Position numbers and translations under genes: made by a program. A stretch of DNA of 64,000 nt from Ditylenchus dipsaci (Eukaryota; Nematoda; Chromadorea; Rhabditida; Anguinidae): positions 62,001 to 126,000 of the forward strand of contig SADC01000861.1 in the NCBI GenBank assembly GCA_004194705.1. Reading direction: 5' to 3'. The notes under the pieces were generated by a model, which was given only the letters and a program-made list of their open reading frames with translations, was not told the DNA's origin and searched no databases. The stretch's first letter is position 1. Each line of letters opens with the position of its first letter. This document shows, piece by piece, positions 35,201 to 50,200 of this stretch.

Positions 35201-38200
35201 GCTCAGGAACAGCAAAATAGTAATCAACAAAATAGTTTACCAGTTGAAAAGACCATTCCACTAAATGAAAAAGGAGGTTGGGAATACAAAAAGTATATTT
35301 TTAGATGGATTTTAAGATAATTTAAGAGCCAGTCAACATAGCAAACTACAACAATGAGGTGTATAATCAACCTGGTAAGCTGGATGTAAAATGCTTACAA
35401 TAAATGTATACCCACTAAAATCCGCCCCCTCCCCCTCAACTCAAAATCTTTATCTTGACATTGTGTTTTTGACCTTTATTTTGGAATTCTCTCAGACAAG
35501 TTACCACTTTTTGCAGTCAGAAAAATAAGCTACAAAATGACTGGTAACTCAGCTAAGAGCAGTCTACAGAAATAATGTCAAAAACACAATGCCAAAACTA
35601 TCATTTTAAAATTAAGAGGGCTGATTATTAGAGGTTATACGATATCAAGCTGCTTTCACAATGAGTCTGGCACTCAGTGCAAGACTTGGCGTACTTTTGA
35701 CTGTACTTTCTTTTCTGTATTGAATGAAAAATTCTGTTGCTAATTTTTCGTAGCTTGAAAGGTGCATGGTTTGAAAATGTGCTATTAACAAGCTATATCT
35801 CATTTGAATTTTTTTGATAAACCCTTCAAAACCAACTTTTGCATTTTATCCCAAATTTTTAAATCAGATCTATCTTGTTTTGAAGTCCTGAATCTTAGCT
35901 ACGGAATAGTTTTAACAGAAGCTATTTCTCGATAAAGTGTTTTGTGATTCAGCTGTCGGAGACTTGAGTAAGGACTGCTTAAATATGCTTGATTTGTGTG
36001 GAAATCCTGCCTACAAGGCCCAATGGACCGGGATTGTGCTGGAACATGCACGAGAGAAAGTTAGCTAGATTTGAAATTTCACTGGTATAGCAAATTATTT
36101 TAAGTGAACAAACAAGACCATGGCCAAAACTGCGGAAATATGGCTGACCTGTGTGGCAATGAGGTCTACAAGGATATGATGGACGTCTATTGCAAGAACA
36201 CTTGCCAATAAACCAACTAAATATTACTTGTAGAAGAAATTGTCTAATTTTCCTTCAATCGAACATCTTCATGAGTAAATATTAACCACTTTTTCGACAA
36301 AATTTGTGAAAGTTTTGCAAATACATTCTATTACAAAAAATCGATGACCAAAATTCGAATTATAGCTTTGGCGACCAAGCTTTTTTCTAATTGATGATTG
36401 AAACATGTTTAACGTGTTTGACTTGTCACACTTCATTCACCCAAATTTAACTTTTTTGCCTTGGGAGCCAGTGTTTATGCTTTGTTTAAAATTATTTTTA
36501 ACTGAAACTAGGCAAAAAGACCCTTTTATTAAATTTTTGTCGAGAGTCTTGCTCGGATTCATCTCAACAATATTTAAGCTAGACTTGGCGATCACTTCTG
36601 CATTTGGCGTACCAAACCACTCATAAAGTGTTCTTCTTCGGCAAAAACCATCTTATTACTTGAATAGAACTTCTTGTGACAAAAGTCAAAATGCCAATGT
36701 AGTATGGAGGTTCAAAAAATACAGTAAACAACCATTTAAGGTTTTTAACTAGGCAAGAGAATTTGGCGCTAGTAGCGAATAACCACCCCCCCCCCCCAAA
36801 GCATCCGACCTTTAAAAATTGCTGTAACTACCCTTGCAAACAACAAGTTTAGGCTTAGCCCTTAGGCTTGGTCGGATGCTTGGGTCGGATGGTCGGATGC
36901 TTGGGGGGTATTCGCTACTAGCGCCAAATTCTCTTGCCTAGTTAAAAAACCTTAAATGGTTGTTTACTGTATTTTTTGAACCTCCATACTACATTGGCAT
37001 TTTGACTTTTGTCACAAGAAGTTCTAATCAAGTAATGTTGAGTCATTTCAAACGACTCCAAAGAGTACAGTAAGAGTCGAAAGAGAAGTATCCCCGCCAA
37101 TTCAAACTTTGCACATGCCACTGCGCGCAAAAACCGTGGTCCTTTAAAGAGGCATGCCCACGCCAGTAAATTTAATTTGAATACAATTCAGGGTACTACT
37201 TTTTCTTAAGGGATTAAGGCATCCGCTAACGTAGCGTTCACAGCTGTTTATCGCACGTTGGAACATGACAGAGGAACATGTTTAATAGGATGCACGACAT
37301 ATTGCGTCGATCCCTTAAGATCAGGTGGCTGTGTTTGGTACGTTTGGCCTTTGATATAGGCACAAAGGTAAAAATTGCACAGCGTCAAGTCAGGATTGTG
37401 AGAATGACTGTAAAAATGACAATTGAGGTTTCATCCTGTTGCCTGTGTCTTCTATTGGTGAAAAAAGAGATCTCATCGAAACACGATGAGTTAAAAAAAG
37501 TATGACCAAAAAAATGTTTTGACGAAATTGGCCAACCTGTAGTATATATAAGTATAATCATCAAGATTTATAGTTGACTGTGCAGCAAGAGTTTATTGCA
37601 AAGCCAAAGTTGACTATACATCAAGAGTTAACTTTACAGTTAGATTCGACTGTGTAGCAAGAGTTGATTTCAGAGCTAAGGTTGACTATACATCAAGAGT
37701 TAACTTTACAGTTATAGTCGACTGTGTAGCAAGAGTTGATTTCAGAGCTAAGGTTGGCTATACATCAAGAGTTAACTTTACAGTTATAGTCGACTGTGTA
37801 GCAAGAGTTGATTTCAGAGCTAAGGTTGACTATACATCAAGAGTTAACTTTACAGTTATAGTCGACTGTGTAGCAAGAGTTGATTTCAGAGCTAAGGTTG
37901 ACTATACATCAAGAGTTAACTTTACAGTTATAGTCGACTGTGTAGCAAGAGTTGATTTCAGAGCTAAGGTTGACTATACATCAAGAGTTAACTTTACAGT
38001 TATAGTCGACTGTGTAGCAAGAGTTGATTTCAGAGCTAAGGTTGGCTATACATCAAGAGTTAACTTTACAGTTATAGTCGACTGTGTAGCAAGAGTTGAT
38101 TTCAGAGCTAAGGTTGGCTATACATCAAGAGTTAACTTTACAGCTATAGTCGACTGTGTAGCAAGAGTTGATTTCAGAGCTAAGGTTGACTATACATCAA

Positions 38201-41200
38201 GAGTTAACTTTACAGTTATAGTCGACTGTGTAGCAAGAGTTGATTTCAGAGCTAAGGTTGACTATACATCAAGAGTTAACTTTACAGTTATAGTCGACTG
38301 TGTAGCAAGAGTTGATTTCAGAGCTAAGGTTGACTATACATCAAGAGTTAACTTTACAGTTATAGTCGACTGTGTAGCAAGAGTTGATTTCAGAGCTAAG
38401 GTTGGCTATACATCAAGAGTTAACTTTACAGCTATAGTCGACTGTGTAGCAAGAGTTGATTTCAGAGCTAAGGTTGACTATACATCAAGAGTTAACTTTA
38501 CAGTTATAGTCGACTGTGTAGCAAGAGTTGATTTCAGAGCTAAGGTTGGCTATACATCAAGAGTTAACTTTACAGCTATAGTCGACTGTGTAGCAAGAGT
38601 TGATTTCAGAGCTAAGGTTGGCTATACATCAAGAGTTAACTTTACAGCTATAGTCGACTGTGTAGCAAGAGTTGATTTCAGAGCTAAGGTTGACTATACA
38701 TCAAGAGTTAACTTTACAGTTATAGTCGACTGTGTAGCAAGAGTTGATTTCAGAGCTAAGGTTGGCTATACATCAAGAGTTAACTTTACAGCTATAGTCG
38801 ACTGTGTAGCAAGAGTTGATTTCAGAGCTAAGGTTGGCTATACATCAAGAGTTAACTTTACAGCTATAGTCGACTGTGTAGCAAGAGTTGATTTCAGAGC
38901 TAAGGTTGACTATACATCAAGAGTTAACTTTACAGCTATAGTCGACTGTGTAGCAAGAGTTGATTTCAGAGCTAAGGTTGGCTATACATCAAGAGTTAAC
39001 TTTACAGCTATAGTCGACTGTGTAGCAAGAGTTGATTTCAGAGCTAAGGTTGACTATACATCAAGAGTTAACTTTACAGTTATAGTCGACTGTGTAGCAA
39101 GAGTTGATTTCAGAGCTAAGGTTGACTATACATCAAGAGTTAACTTTACAGCTATAGTCGACTGTGTAGCAAGAGTTGATTTCAGAGCTAAGGTTGACTA
39201 TACATCAAGAGTTAACTTTACAGTTATAGTCGACTGTGTAGCAAGAGTTGATTTCAGAGCTAAGGTTGACTATACATCAAGAGTTAACTTTACAGTTATA
39301 GTCGACTGTGTAGCAAGAGTTGATTTCAGAGCTAAGGTTGACTATACATCAAGAGTTAACTTTACAGTTATAGTCGACTGTGTAGCAAGAGTTGATTTCA
39401 GAGCTAAGGTTGGCTATACATCAAGAGTTAACTTTACAGTTATAGTCGACTGTGTAGCAAGAGTTGATTTCAGAGCTAAGGTTGGCTATACATCAAGAGT
39501 TAACTTTACAGCTATAGTCGACTGTGTAGCAAGAGTTGATTTCAGAGCTAAGGTTGACTATACATCAAGAGTTAACTTTACAGTTATAGTCGACTGTGTA
39601 GCAAGAGTTGATTTCAGAGCTAAGGTTGGCTATACATCAAGAGTTAACTTTACAGCTATAGTCGACTGTGTAGCAAGAGTTGATTTCAGAGCTAAGATTG
39701 ACTATACATCAAGAGTTAACTTTACAGTTATAGTCGACTGTGTAGCAAGAGTTGATTTCAGAGCTAAGGTTGGCTATACATCAAGAGTTAACTTTACAGC
39801 TATAGTCGACTGTGTAGCAAGAGTTGATTTCAGAGCTAAGGTTGGCTATACATCAAGAGTTAACTTTACAGCTATAGTCGACTGTGTAGCAAGAGTTGAT
39901 TTCAGAGCTAAGGTTGGCTATACATCAAGAGTTAACTTTACAGCTATAGTCGACTGTGTAGCAAGAGTTGATTTCAGAGCTAAGGTTGACTATACATCAA
40001 GAGTTAACTTTACAGTTATAGTCGACTGTGTAGCAAGAGTTGATTTCAGAGCTAAGGTTGGCTATACATCAAGAGTTAACTTTACAGCTATAGTCGACTG
40101 TGTAGCAAGAGTTGATTTCAGAGCTAAGGTTGGCTATACATCAAGAGTTAACTTTACAGCTATAGTCGACTGTGTAGCAAGAGTTGATTTCAGAGCTAAG
40201 GTTGACTATACATCAAGAGTTAACTTTACAGCTATAGTCGACTGTGTAGCAAGAGTTGATTTCAGAGCTAAGGTTGGCTATACATCAAAAGTTAACTTTA
40301 CAGCTATAGTCGACTGTGTAGCAAGAGTTGATTTCAGAGCTAAGGTTGACTATACATCAAGAGTTAACTTTACAGTTATAGTCGACTGTGTAGCAAGAGT
40401 TGATTTCAGAGCTAAGGTTGACTATACATCAAGAGTTAACTTTACAGTTATAGTCGACTGTGTAGCAAGAGTTGATTTCAGAGCTAAGGTTGGCTATACA
40501 TCAAGAGTTAACTTTACAGCTATAGTCGACTGTGTAGCAAGAGTTGATTTCAGAGCTAAGTTGGCTATACATCAAGAGTTAACTTTACAGTTATAGTCGA
40601 CTGTGTAGCAAGAGTTGATTTCAGAGCTAAGGTTGACTATACATCAAGAGTTAACATTACAGTTATAGTCGACTGTGTAGCAAGAGTTGATTTCAGAGCT
40701 AAGGTTGGCTATACATCAAGAGTTAACTTTACAGCTATAGTCGACTGTGTAGCAAGAGTTGATTTCAGAGCTAAGGTTGACTATACATCAAGAGTTAACT
40801 TTACAGTTATAGTCGACTGTGTAGCAAGAGTTGATTTCAGAGCTAAGGTTGGCTATACATCAAGAGTTAACTTTACAGCTATAGTCGACTGTGTAGCAAG
40901 AGTTGATTTCAGAGCTAAGGTTGACTATACATCAAGAGTTAACTTTACAGTTATAGTCGACTGTGTAGCAAGAGTTGATTTCAGAGAAAAGGTTGACTAT
41001 ACATCAAGAGTTAACTTCACAGTTATAGTCGACTGTGTAGCAAGAGTTGATTTCAGAGCTAAGGTTGACTATACATCAAGAGTTAACTTTACAGTTATAG
41101 TCGACTGTGTAGCAAGAGTTGATTTCAGAGCTGAGGTTGACTATACATCAAAAGTTAACTTTACAGTTATAGTCGACTGTGTAGCAAGAGTTGATTTCAG

Positions 41201-44200
41201 AGCTAAGGTTGACTATACATCAAGAGTTAACTTTATAGTTATAGTCGACTGTGTAGCAAGAGTTGATTTCAGAGCTAAGGTTGACTATACATCAAGAGTT
41301 AACTTTACAGTTATAGTCGACTGTGTAGCAAGAGTTGATTTCAGAGCTAAGGTTGACTATACATCAAGAGTTAACTTTACAGTTATAGTCGACTGTGTAG
41401 CAAGAGTTTATTGCAAAGCCAAAGTTGACTATGCATCAAGAGTTAACTTTACAGTTAGAGTCGACTGTGTAGCAAGAGTTGATTTCAGAGCTGAGGTTGA
41501 CTATACATCAAGAGTTAACTTTATAGTTATAGTCGACTGTGTAGCAAGAGTTGATTTCAGAGCTAAGGTTGACTATACATCAAAAGTTAACTTTACAGTT
41601 ATAGTCGACTGTGTAGCAAGAGTTGATTTCAGAGCTAAGGTTGACTATACATCAAGAGTTAACTTTATAGTTATAGTCGACTGTGTAGCAAGAGTTGATT
41701 TCAGAGCTAAGGTTGACTATACATCAAGAGTTAACTTTACAGTTATAGTCGACTGTGTAGCAAGAGTTTATTGCAAAGCCAAAGTTGACTATGCATCAAG
41801 AGTTAACTTTACAGTTAGAGTCGACTGTGTAGCAAGAGTTGATTTCAGAGCTAAGGTTGACTATACATCAAGAGTTAACTTTACAGTTATAGTCGACTGT
41901 GTAGCAAGAGTTGATTTCAGAGCTGAGGTTGACTATACATCAATAGTTAACTTTATAGTTATAGTCGACTGTGTAGCAAGAGTTGATTTCACAGCTAAGG
42001 TTGACTATACATCAAGAGTTAACTTTACAGTTAGAGTCGACTGTGTAGCAAGAGTTGATTTCAGAGCTAAGTTGACTATACATTAAGAGTTAACTTTACA
42101 GTTATAGTCGACTGTGTAGCAAGAGTTGATTTCAGAGCTAAGGTTGACTATACATCAAGAGTTAACTTTACAGTTAGAGTCGACTGTGTAGCAAGAGTTG
42201 ATTTCAGAGCTAAGGTTGACTATACATCAAGAGTTAACTTTACAGTTATAGTCGACTGTGTAGCAAGAGTTGATTTCAGAGCTAAGGTTGACTATACATC
42301 AAGAGTTAACTTTACAGTTATAGTCGACTGTGTAGCAAGAGTTGATTTCAGAGCTGAGGTTGACTATACATCAAGAGTTAACTTTATAGTTATAGTCGAC
42401 TGTGTAGCAAGAGTTGATTTCAGAGCTAAGGTTGACTATACATCAAGAGTTAACTTTACAGTTAGAGTCGACTGTGTAGCAAGAGTTGATTTCAGAGCTA
42501 AGGTTGACTATACATCAAGAGTTAACTTTACAGTTATAGTCGACTGTGTAGCAAGAGTTGATTTCAGAGCTAAGGTTGACTATACATCAAGAGTTAACTT
42601 TACAGTTAGAGTCGACTGTGTAGCAAGAGTTGATTTCAGAGCTAAGGTTGACTATACATCAAGAGTTAACTTTACAGTTATAGTCGACTGTGTAGCAAGA
42701 GTTGATTTCAGAGCTGAGGTTGACTATACATCAAGAGTTAACTTTATAGTTATAGTCGACTGTGTAGCAAGAGTTGATTTCAGAGCTAAGGTTGACTATA
42801 CATCAAGAGTTAACTTTACAGTTAGAGTCGACTGTGTAGCAAGAGTTGATTTCAGAGCTAAGGTTGACTATACATCAAGAGTTAACTTTACAGTTATAGT
42901 CGACTGTGTAGCAAGAGTTGATTTCAGAGCTAAGGTTGACTATACATCAAGAGTTAATTTTACAGTTAGATTCGACTGTGTAGCGAGAGCTGATTTCACA
43001 GCTAAGGTTGACTATACATCAAGAGTTAACTTTACAGTTAGAGTCGACTGTGTAGCAAGAGTTGATTTCAGAGCTAAGGTTGACTATACATCAAGAGTTA
43101 ACTTTACAGTTATAGTCGACTGTGTAGCGAGAGTTGATTTCAGAGCTAAGGTTGACTATACATCAAGAGTTAACTTTACAGTTATAGTCGACTGTGTAGC
43201 AAGAGTTGATTTCAGAGCTAAGGTTGACTATACATCAAGAGTTAACTTTACAGTTATAGTCGACTGTGTAGCAAGAGTTGATTTCAGAGCTAAGGTTGAC
43301 TATACATCAAGAGTTAACTTTACAGTTATAGTCGACTTTTTTCAAAGCTGATTTACTCTACTTTTTAGCACTAATTTTTTTTCACAATACAATTCACAAT
43401 ACCAAGCACGTAATTTCAACGAATAATTTCAGGGTAGCGTAAGTTTAATCAATTATTTGTGTAGCAAATCTATATTCTAACAATGTGATAAGTATTTACG
43501 TTCTGTCAAAATAAAGCAAAATTTGTTTTAAATTGTTCATAATCACATAAAACAAACAAATAAATATATACATAAACAGTTTTTAAAGCAATCATTTTCT
43601 TCTGCCATTACCAAACGCGCTTACAAACTGATCCCATCCACTTAGTTCATTCAATTGAGGAAATTTAGGAGCTGATCTCAAAGAATATAGTGAGTTTCCA
43701 CTGTCTGAAGAACTTGGAGCAGGAGCACTGGCTTGGACTGAGTTGTAGTTGTTATTGTAGTTGTAATTACCCAGTCATATTGGGCATTATTACTGACCAC
43801 CAGCAACAAAGGCAAATAAGGCCAAGGAATTGTTGAAAAGTCATAGTTGTGAAAAAGCTGAATACAAAGCAAGTTTTTGTACTTTCCCAACATTTGGACA
43901 CTTAAATACTCTACTGATTTACAGTGTTCGTGTTGAAAGATCAAACTAAACGAAAGATCATTTGGTTTTTGGCCGAAAGACTCATTTGTTGATACTACAC
44001 AAACGCACTGCAGTGGGCAAAGAAAAAGCAATGAACAAACGTAAATGGTCTACAATATTAATTGCCGAGTACTTTCTCTTGTCTTTTATGACCTTCGAAT
44101 TTTTTATTGCTTAGTTTTGTTCTTGGTATGGTTGAATTTTTTTTCAAATGTGATGCACCAATAACTTTTAAAATAAATCTAAGACTACTACAGTTGCCAC

Positions 44201-47200
44201 TTAATTTTATGGATCTGTCCTATTTATAAAGTTTGTCTTTATGGCGAAAAAGTGTTTAAATTTTTTTAAGTTTGATATTTTTGTTTTTGCCGATGCGTTT
44301 TTAGACTAGGAAGTCAAGTTCAGTTAATAAACAATAAACTTTTACTCATTCAGAAACAGTGAAAGCTGGCTGTATAAGAACTCGTAAATTTGTAACTGGC
44401 AAAAGATAAAAATCGTAAATTTTCAGCACGTTAAAGCGAGTTTAAAAAAAATTCAAAAAATATGGGACGCGTAAAAATGATTTTTGAAACAAGATTAAGG
44501 TGAGGTCAGAGAATTCCGAAAGAAGATCCAAGAAAGAAAAATTTACCAGTAATAAAATTTTGTTTAAATTGGTTATAAATAGGGTTGTCGAGTTTCGAGT
44601 CTTTTCGAGGCCTCGAAAGGACTCGAAATTTTTTACGGCTGTTTTTCGTCGGAAAAATGCAAATCTGATATTGATGACCCATACCTAGAATTAAAAAGTA
44701 GATATGGGTCGTCAATATCAGATTTGCATTTTTCCGACGAAAAACAGCCTTAAAAAATTTCGAGTCCTCTCGAGGCCTCGAAAAGACTCGAACTCGACAA
44801 CCCTAGTTATAAATATTCAAATCCAGAACTTAGATAAGGGCCTGGCTACTAGTCCTCCTTCAACCATTATATAGTAAAATGGTCTCTCGAAGACTTCTGA
44901 CTTCTCTAGAGTTGGATTAAAAATAAATGCCACGGGGCTCTATTTCAAACATTTACGGTAGTTATGTTTCTTTATTTATTCTTTAAAAGGCCACTTAACC
45001 TAGGTGTTGAGTGTTGTCCAAACTGATATTCAAAGAATACTAGTTAAAAGCAGTTTTTCTACTGACTAAAAATTTTCAAAATAAGGACGTTTGCTTAAGA
45101 TAGAGACATTTTAGGACAATTTAGAAAAAATATGCTATTTTTCCAGTGCTTATTGCTCGTTTGCTGATAAAAAATCAGAATTTGACTTAAAAATTAAAGA
45201 ATAATAACATTAGAGATCGTAAAATAAGGCCACAGTTCAAAAAGGACATTTTGGAACCCTGTACAATAATCATCAAGTGAATCGAAAGCAATTTTAAAAA
45301 ATTTGTGCTTGTAATTATTTGCCCTATCGATTTTTCCCAGAAAATCGATGACAATGCTTAAGCTACCTGGGAGCTACCTAATGTCAAAAAAACATACAAT
45401 ATATATATGAACACACTGTTCACAGAAAAAGAGCAAAATTTAAAAATATTCGAACTAAATTTTTCGAAACAATGGTAGATGTTCTTTGGTTCACCCTGTA
45501 CTGATGAGGTCTTAGCCACGATGAAAGTTAATCTTTTTTATAGCCTCCATGATATGCCTCAAGTAAAAACACAAAAACCAGAAGAACATATAAACACTAA
45601 AAATGTAGGAGATTTGATACATTTATTATGAAAACAAATAAATAAAATAAAAATATACAATAATTCATACAGTCAATAAGAACTAATTTGTTGCGAGCAC
45701 AAAGCAATCTTGAGATTGGCTGATGAAGGGGAAATTGAGATCGTGTCAGCTTCAGTCTCCTCTTCTATTTTAGGAAGAGGTTCAAAATTGGCGCTCAGGG
45801 TGGAAGTGCGGGATGTGTTTGAAGGACGTCTTTGAACAAGGCTTTTGCGATACACAGGGAAGCACTTTTCCGGCTCCATCTCTGAAATAATCAAATTGAT
45901 TGGTTTTTTCGCCCTATATGATTTAATGGGGGAAGGGTTTGTTGTGGTCTCCTTCTGTGGTTTTTTAAGACTTTTTAGTCAGTAGGCTTACGCATGGGTA
46001 AGCTAGAGTATGTAAGGACAGACTCAAATGTATTTGAAAGTCATTCTTGAGTCCGCCCTAGCATACACTAGCCTACCGTTGCCTAGGCTTAATGACTAAA
46101 TAGTCTTAAAAAACAACAGGGGACCAAGGCAAACCCTCCTCCCATTATTATATAAAGCCGGGTTTTTAAAAGAACACATTGCTCAACACAAGAAAGGCCA
46201 TGAATTTTTAATCCATTTGAAAAACTTTCTGTTAGTACTTTTTTGTAGCTAAGATTCAGAGCTGCAAAATGAACTATTGAAAAGAAACATCTGATTAAAA
46301 AAACTTTGGATAAAAATGGATGGTCCCGCAATTGGTCCCGCAAGGCCCAAACTCGGTTCAATGTCAACCTGAGTGCGGACTGAGTTTTTTTCACAAATTT
46401 TGTGAACAAATGTACATTGTTGATAATAAATTTCAAAGCGTTACATCTTAGCTACAAAATTATAGTAACAGAGAAATTTTACAGCCCTAAAAGAACGCCA
46501 AAGTGGACACTTGCGTTGGCACTGATTGTGAACATGATTTAATATTTACCGTATTTCCTCTAATAGCTCCCCCGGGGGAGTTATTTTTTGGATGCCCGAA
46601 AATCGGAAAAATTTGAGGTCGATCTCAAGATTTTCAGGTGAAATTATAAAATCGAAAAAGCGGAATCGGTAGAGCTCGTGGGAGTTAAGAAAACGCATAA
46701 AACAGCTTTGCCAAAAAAATTTCTGGGTTGAGATATAGGTCCTCAAAGTTAAGGGGGGGTAGTTATTAGAGCAGGGAGAGCTATTAGAGGTAATACGGTA
46801 GGTGTTAATAGTTTTCTTACAGGCGTTTAAAAATTTCAAAGATTAAGTTTTCGAAATCGAAAGATTTATTTTCGAAAAGCTCAAAGTGGGCTTAAAATTA
46901 TTTCGAAATTTACCTTTTAAGAAGATGAGTTGAAGCACTTTCTTAAACAACTTTTTGACGAGCTAGCTGATTTTTTCACCGCTGCTGACGAATTTGAGCC
47001 ATTTTCTCTGCTGCAAATATGTTGTTTTGCAGGAATTGGTACCCTAAAGGCTGTAGAACTGGTATAGGAAGAAGTGCAAACAGTAGATGGCATAATATTT
47101 CCACAGAACATCTTACTGAATAAAAAAAATAGACAATATTTTTGTTTAATTGAGATGTTTATAAGGCACTAAATTAGTATGTAGTAGTAAACTAGTAAAC

Positions 47201-50200
47201 ATGTAAAAGAACACGCGTAATGGAAGCCAAGCACGAGGAAATAAGAGTACAATAAGATGACTTATTGGCAGCAAAAGAACACTGATAAAGACTTTTCAAT
47301 TGAAACCACAGGATGGGGATGGTATCATGGTAACATCATCAACACCAAATCAAACGACTTTTTGATACCAAAAATAGCTAAAAAATATATATTTGACTAG
47401 TTTTTCCGAAATGACAATATTGTATCCTCAAATTTTGTTGTAGAGTAGAAAATTGCTTTTGCGCTATACAAGCCTGAGCAAATAAAATAAACAGGTGCGT
47501 TCTAGCAAGCCTGTACAAAAAATAGATCGCTATTACATAATAATACTAAATTATTTTCAAAAAAAATGTTCTCGAAGCAAATACGGCACCTGGGTACTTG
47601 TTTACCTGGGAGCTTGTAGAATGTAAGCAGTATTTACAAGACTATTATTAGTTTTTAGTCTTTAAAGGACTTACTTGAAGGACCATACTTGTTGATGCAA
47701 ATGAAAATTTGACAAATTCAAATGACGCGGGACTCTTCTCTTTCGTCTGTCACTTTGAGTCAAAAGAGTAAAGTAAGAGACGAAAGAGAAGTGTCTCGCG
47801 CTTATTTGAATTTGTCAAATTTTTTATTTGCATCAACAAGTATGGTCCTTTAACCTGGGGACTTGACTAGTATAAAGTCTTTTGAAGAGTTCTCAATGTC
47901 CATTTGGAATACTACATCTTGTTTGAATAATTAATACAGGCTGTCCAAAAAAATCTCTACAGTCGACTATCGATTTCACATACACGCTGGTGACCGAGTC
48001 CAGGTGTATGCTAAATCCAGCAGTATTTTGAATCGTAGCTTATTTTGACGGTGTCTATTATCGAAGGTACGCCCTAAAGTGTATGTTAAATAGAGTTTTG
48101 AATGTACGCTTTAAGGGCACCGTACGACCACTTTTGATTATCGATTTTGTGCTTGAGATATGGTATTTTGTAGCCCTAGCCCTACTTATGCTCTAGAAAA
48201 TAGTATATTAACATTTTAAAACTGATAAAGAAATTATACATTAATTGACAAAACAAAAATATGCGATTTGATTTTTTTGGATTTTATCATAACCAACATT
48301 CGAAAAGTATTTGAATAAAATGAAAAAAATAGGATTCAGATTGGCCTTTAAGAAAAAGTTTCGAAAAATACGGCTATAGGTAGGTCTTAATAATTTCCTC
48401 AATTTTTTATTTCACAGAAACTGCGTGCAAATTGAAAATATTCAGTACTTCGTTGGTTCATCAGATTCATTAGATATTTGAAATCAAGGTTAAAAAATTG
48501 ATTAAAATACATATATATATAATTAATATATAAATAAATAATATATAATAAATAAACTCTCAAATAAAATTTAAACTGTTTTTTTACTCTGAGAGGTGGG
48601 CATTCAAATTTATGCTAAAGTTAATATAATTAAGTATGCCTCCTTCACTTTAAATAAAAATGCAAATCTTTTCGCCTCTTATGTTGCTGTGTCACGTTTG
48701 ACTAATTTTTCGGTTTTGATTATGAGAACAGAAAGAAATCAATAGGCATGTAAAAGTGCTGACTCAGGGTGAAGGTCCTATTGTTGACACCAGTTTATTG
48801 ATGATCTAAAATTGGTGTTTTATCTATTTGTAGACTTGCTACTTTACACATTTGATATTTGCAAAATCGTACAGCAATGTCAAGCTCGAAGTGTTAGAAT
48901 CAATGTTGCTCGAAAAAAGACGTATAGCTTCACAAAATTACAAAATTTTAAAAACTATTGATCCCGCTCATACTTCTTGAAATTAAAAGGCTGCTTTTTT
49001 GCATGCTTTTGCTTATATCTCGGCGTTCCCTTAAACGCGCCAAGGACTCTACGGTCTCAAAATAAAGCTCAGTGACAGAAAAATCCATAAAATACTCGAG
49101 CTTTGTATTGTGATTAAAAGATGTTTGAGATTTCAGCACATTTCGAACGGTATCGTTTGCATTTCAAATTTCAATTTTACATAAAATAAAATTCTTATTT
49201 TGCTTTCTGAAATGCGCTGAAATGTAACACATCAAAATGTAACACATCAAAAATGAAATGTAACACATCAAAAAAATTACAAAATCAAAGATATTTAAAA
49301 GACATTTTCTCTAAACTAAGCCACTTTTCGATTTCTTCTAAATTTTTAAAATGCTCAGTTCTGGTCTCATGTGAAAGAAAAGACAATTTTGAGTAAGTTC
49401 AGAATTACAGATTCACGACTTTGAAGTTGGATCTCAAGATATGGCTTATTGAAAGTTCAACCTATGTCAAATGTCTGAAATAGTAAAATTTTTCATATTT
49501 TTGTGGATACATTTCTAGAGTTTTTTTTGCAGCTTCTCTGCAAATTATTAACCATTCTGCAGGCTCAATATTTATTTTATACGGATTAGATAGTTTTGTT
49601 GAAAACAGAGTTTCTACACGAAAATCTATTCTTCTTAACTTCTATAATAACACCTGTTTTCAAGGTTAAAATAACCCCGCATGATTTTTTTTATGCAGAT
49701 TCCGACTGAACAGAAAATATTGAGCTTTCTAAGCAAGAAAATATTGATCTTTGTTTGAAAATTTCTTGCTTCTTTCGAGAATTTGGCAAACGAAAAAATA
49801 TCTTTATTTTCTGAAAGACATTTTCATTTATTTCGTAGTAGACGTTTTTACCTGTTACTGATCTTTCGCAGAACATCTTACCGTGAGCGTCTATCGCAGA
49901 ATTTTTTTACGGAACGAAAAAAATTGTTCATTTTGTGTCAAATGGTGAATTTATTATGAATAGAGCATAAGCGGCGCATTCAACTCAAATTATATAAACA
50001 GGTTTTATCATAGAAGTAAAACTCGATTTTGAGAAGAAATAGATTTTGTGTAGAAACTCTTTTTTCCACATAAAATTAATATTTTAATAAGTGAGCCTGC
50101 TCAATTTTGCGTAAAATGGTTAATAATATGCAGAGAAGCTGCAAGAAAACTCTGGAAATGTATCCACAAAAATATGAAAATTTCAATATTTCAGACATTT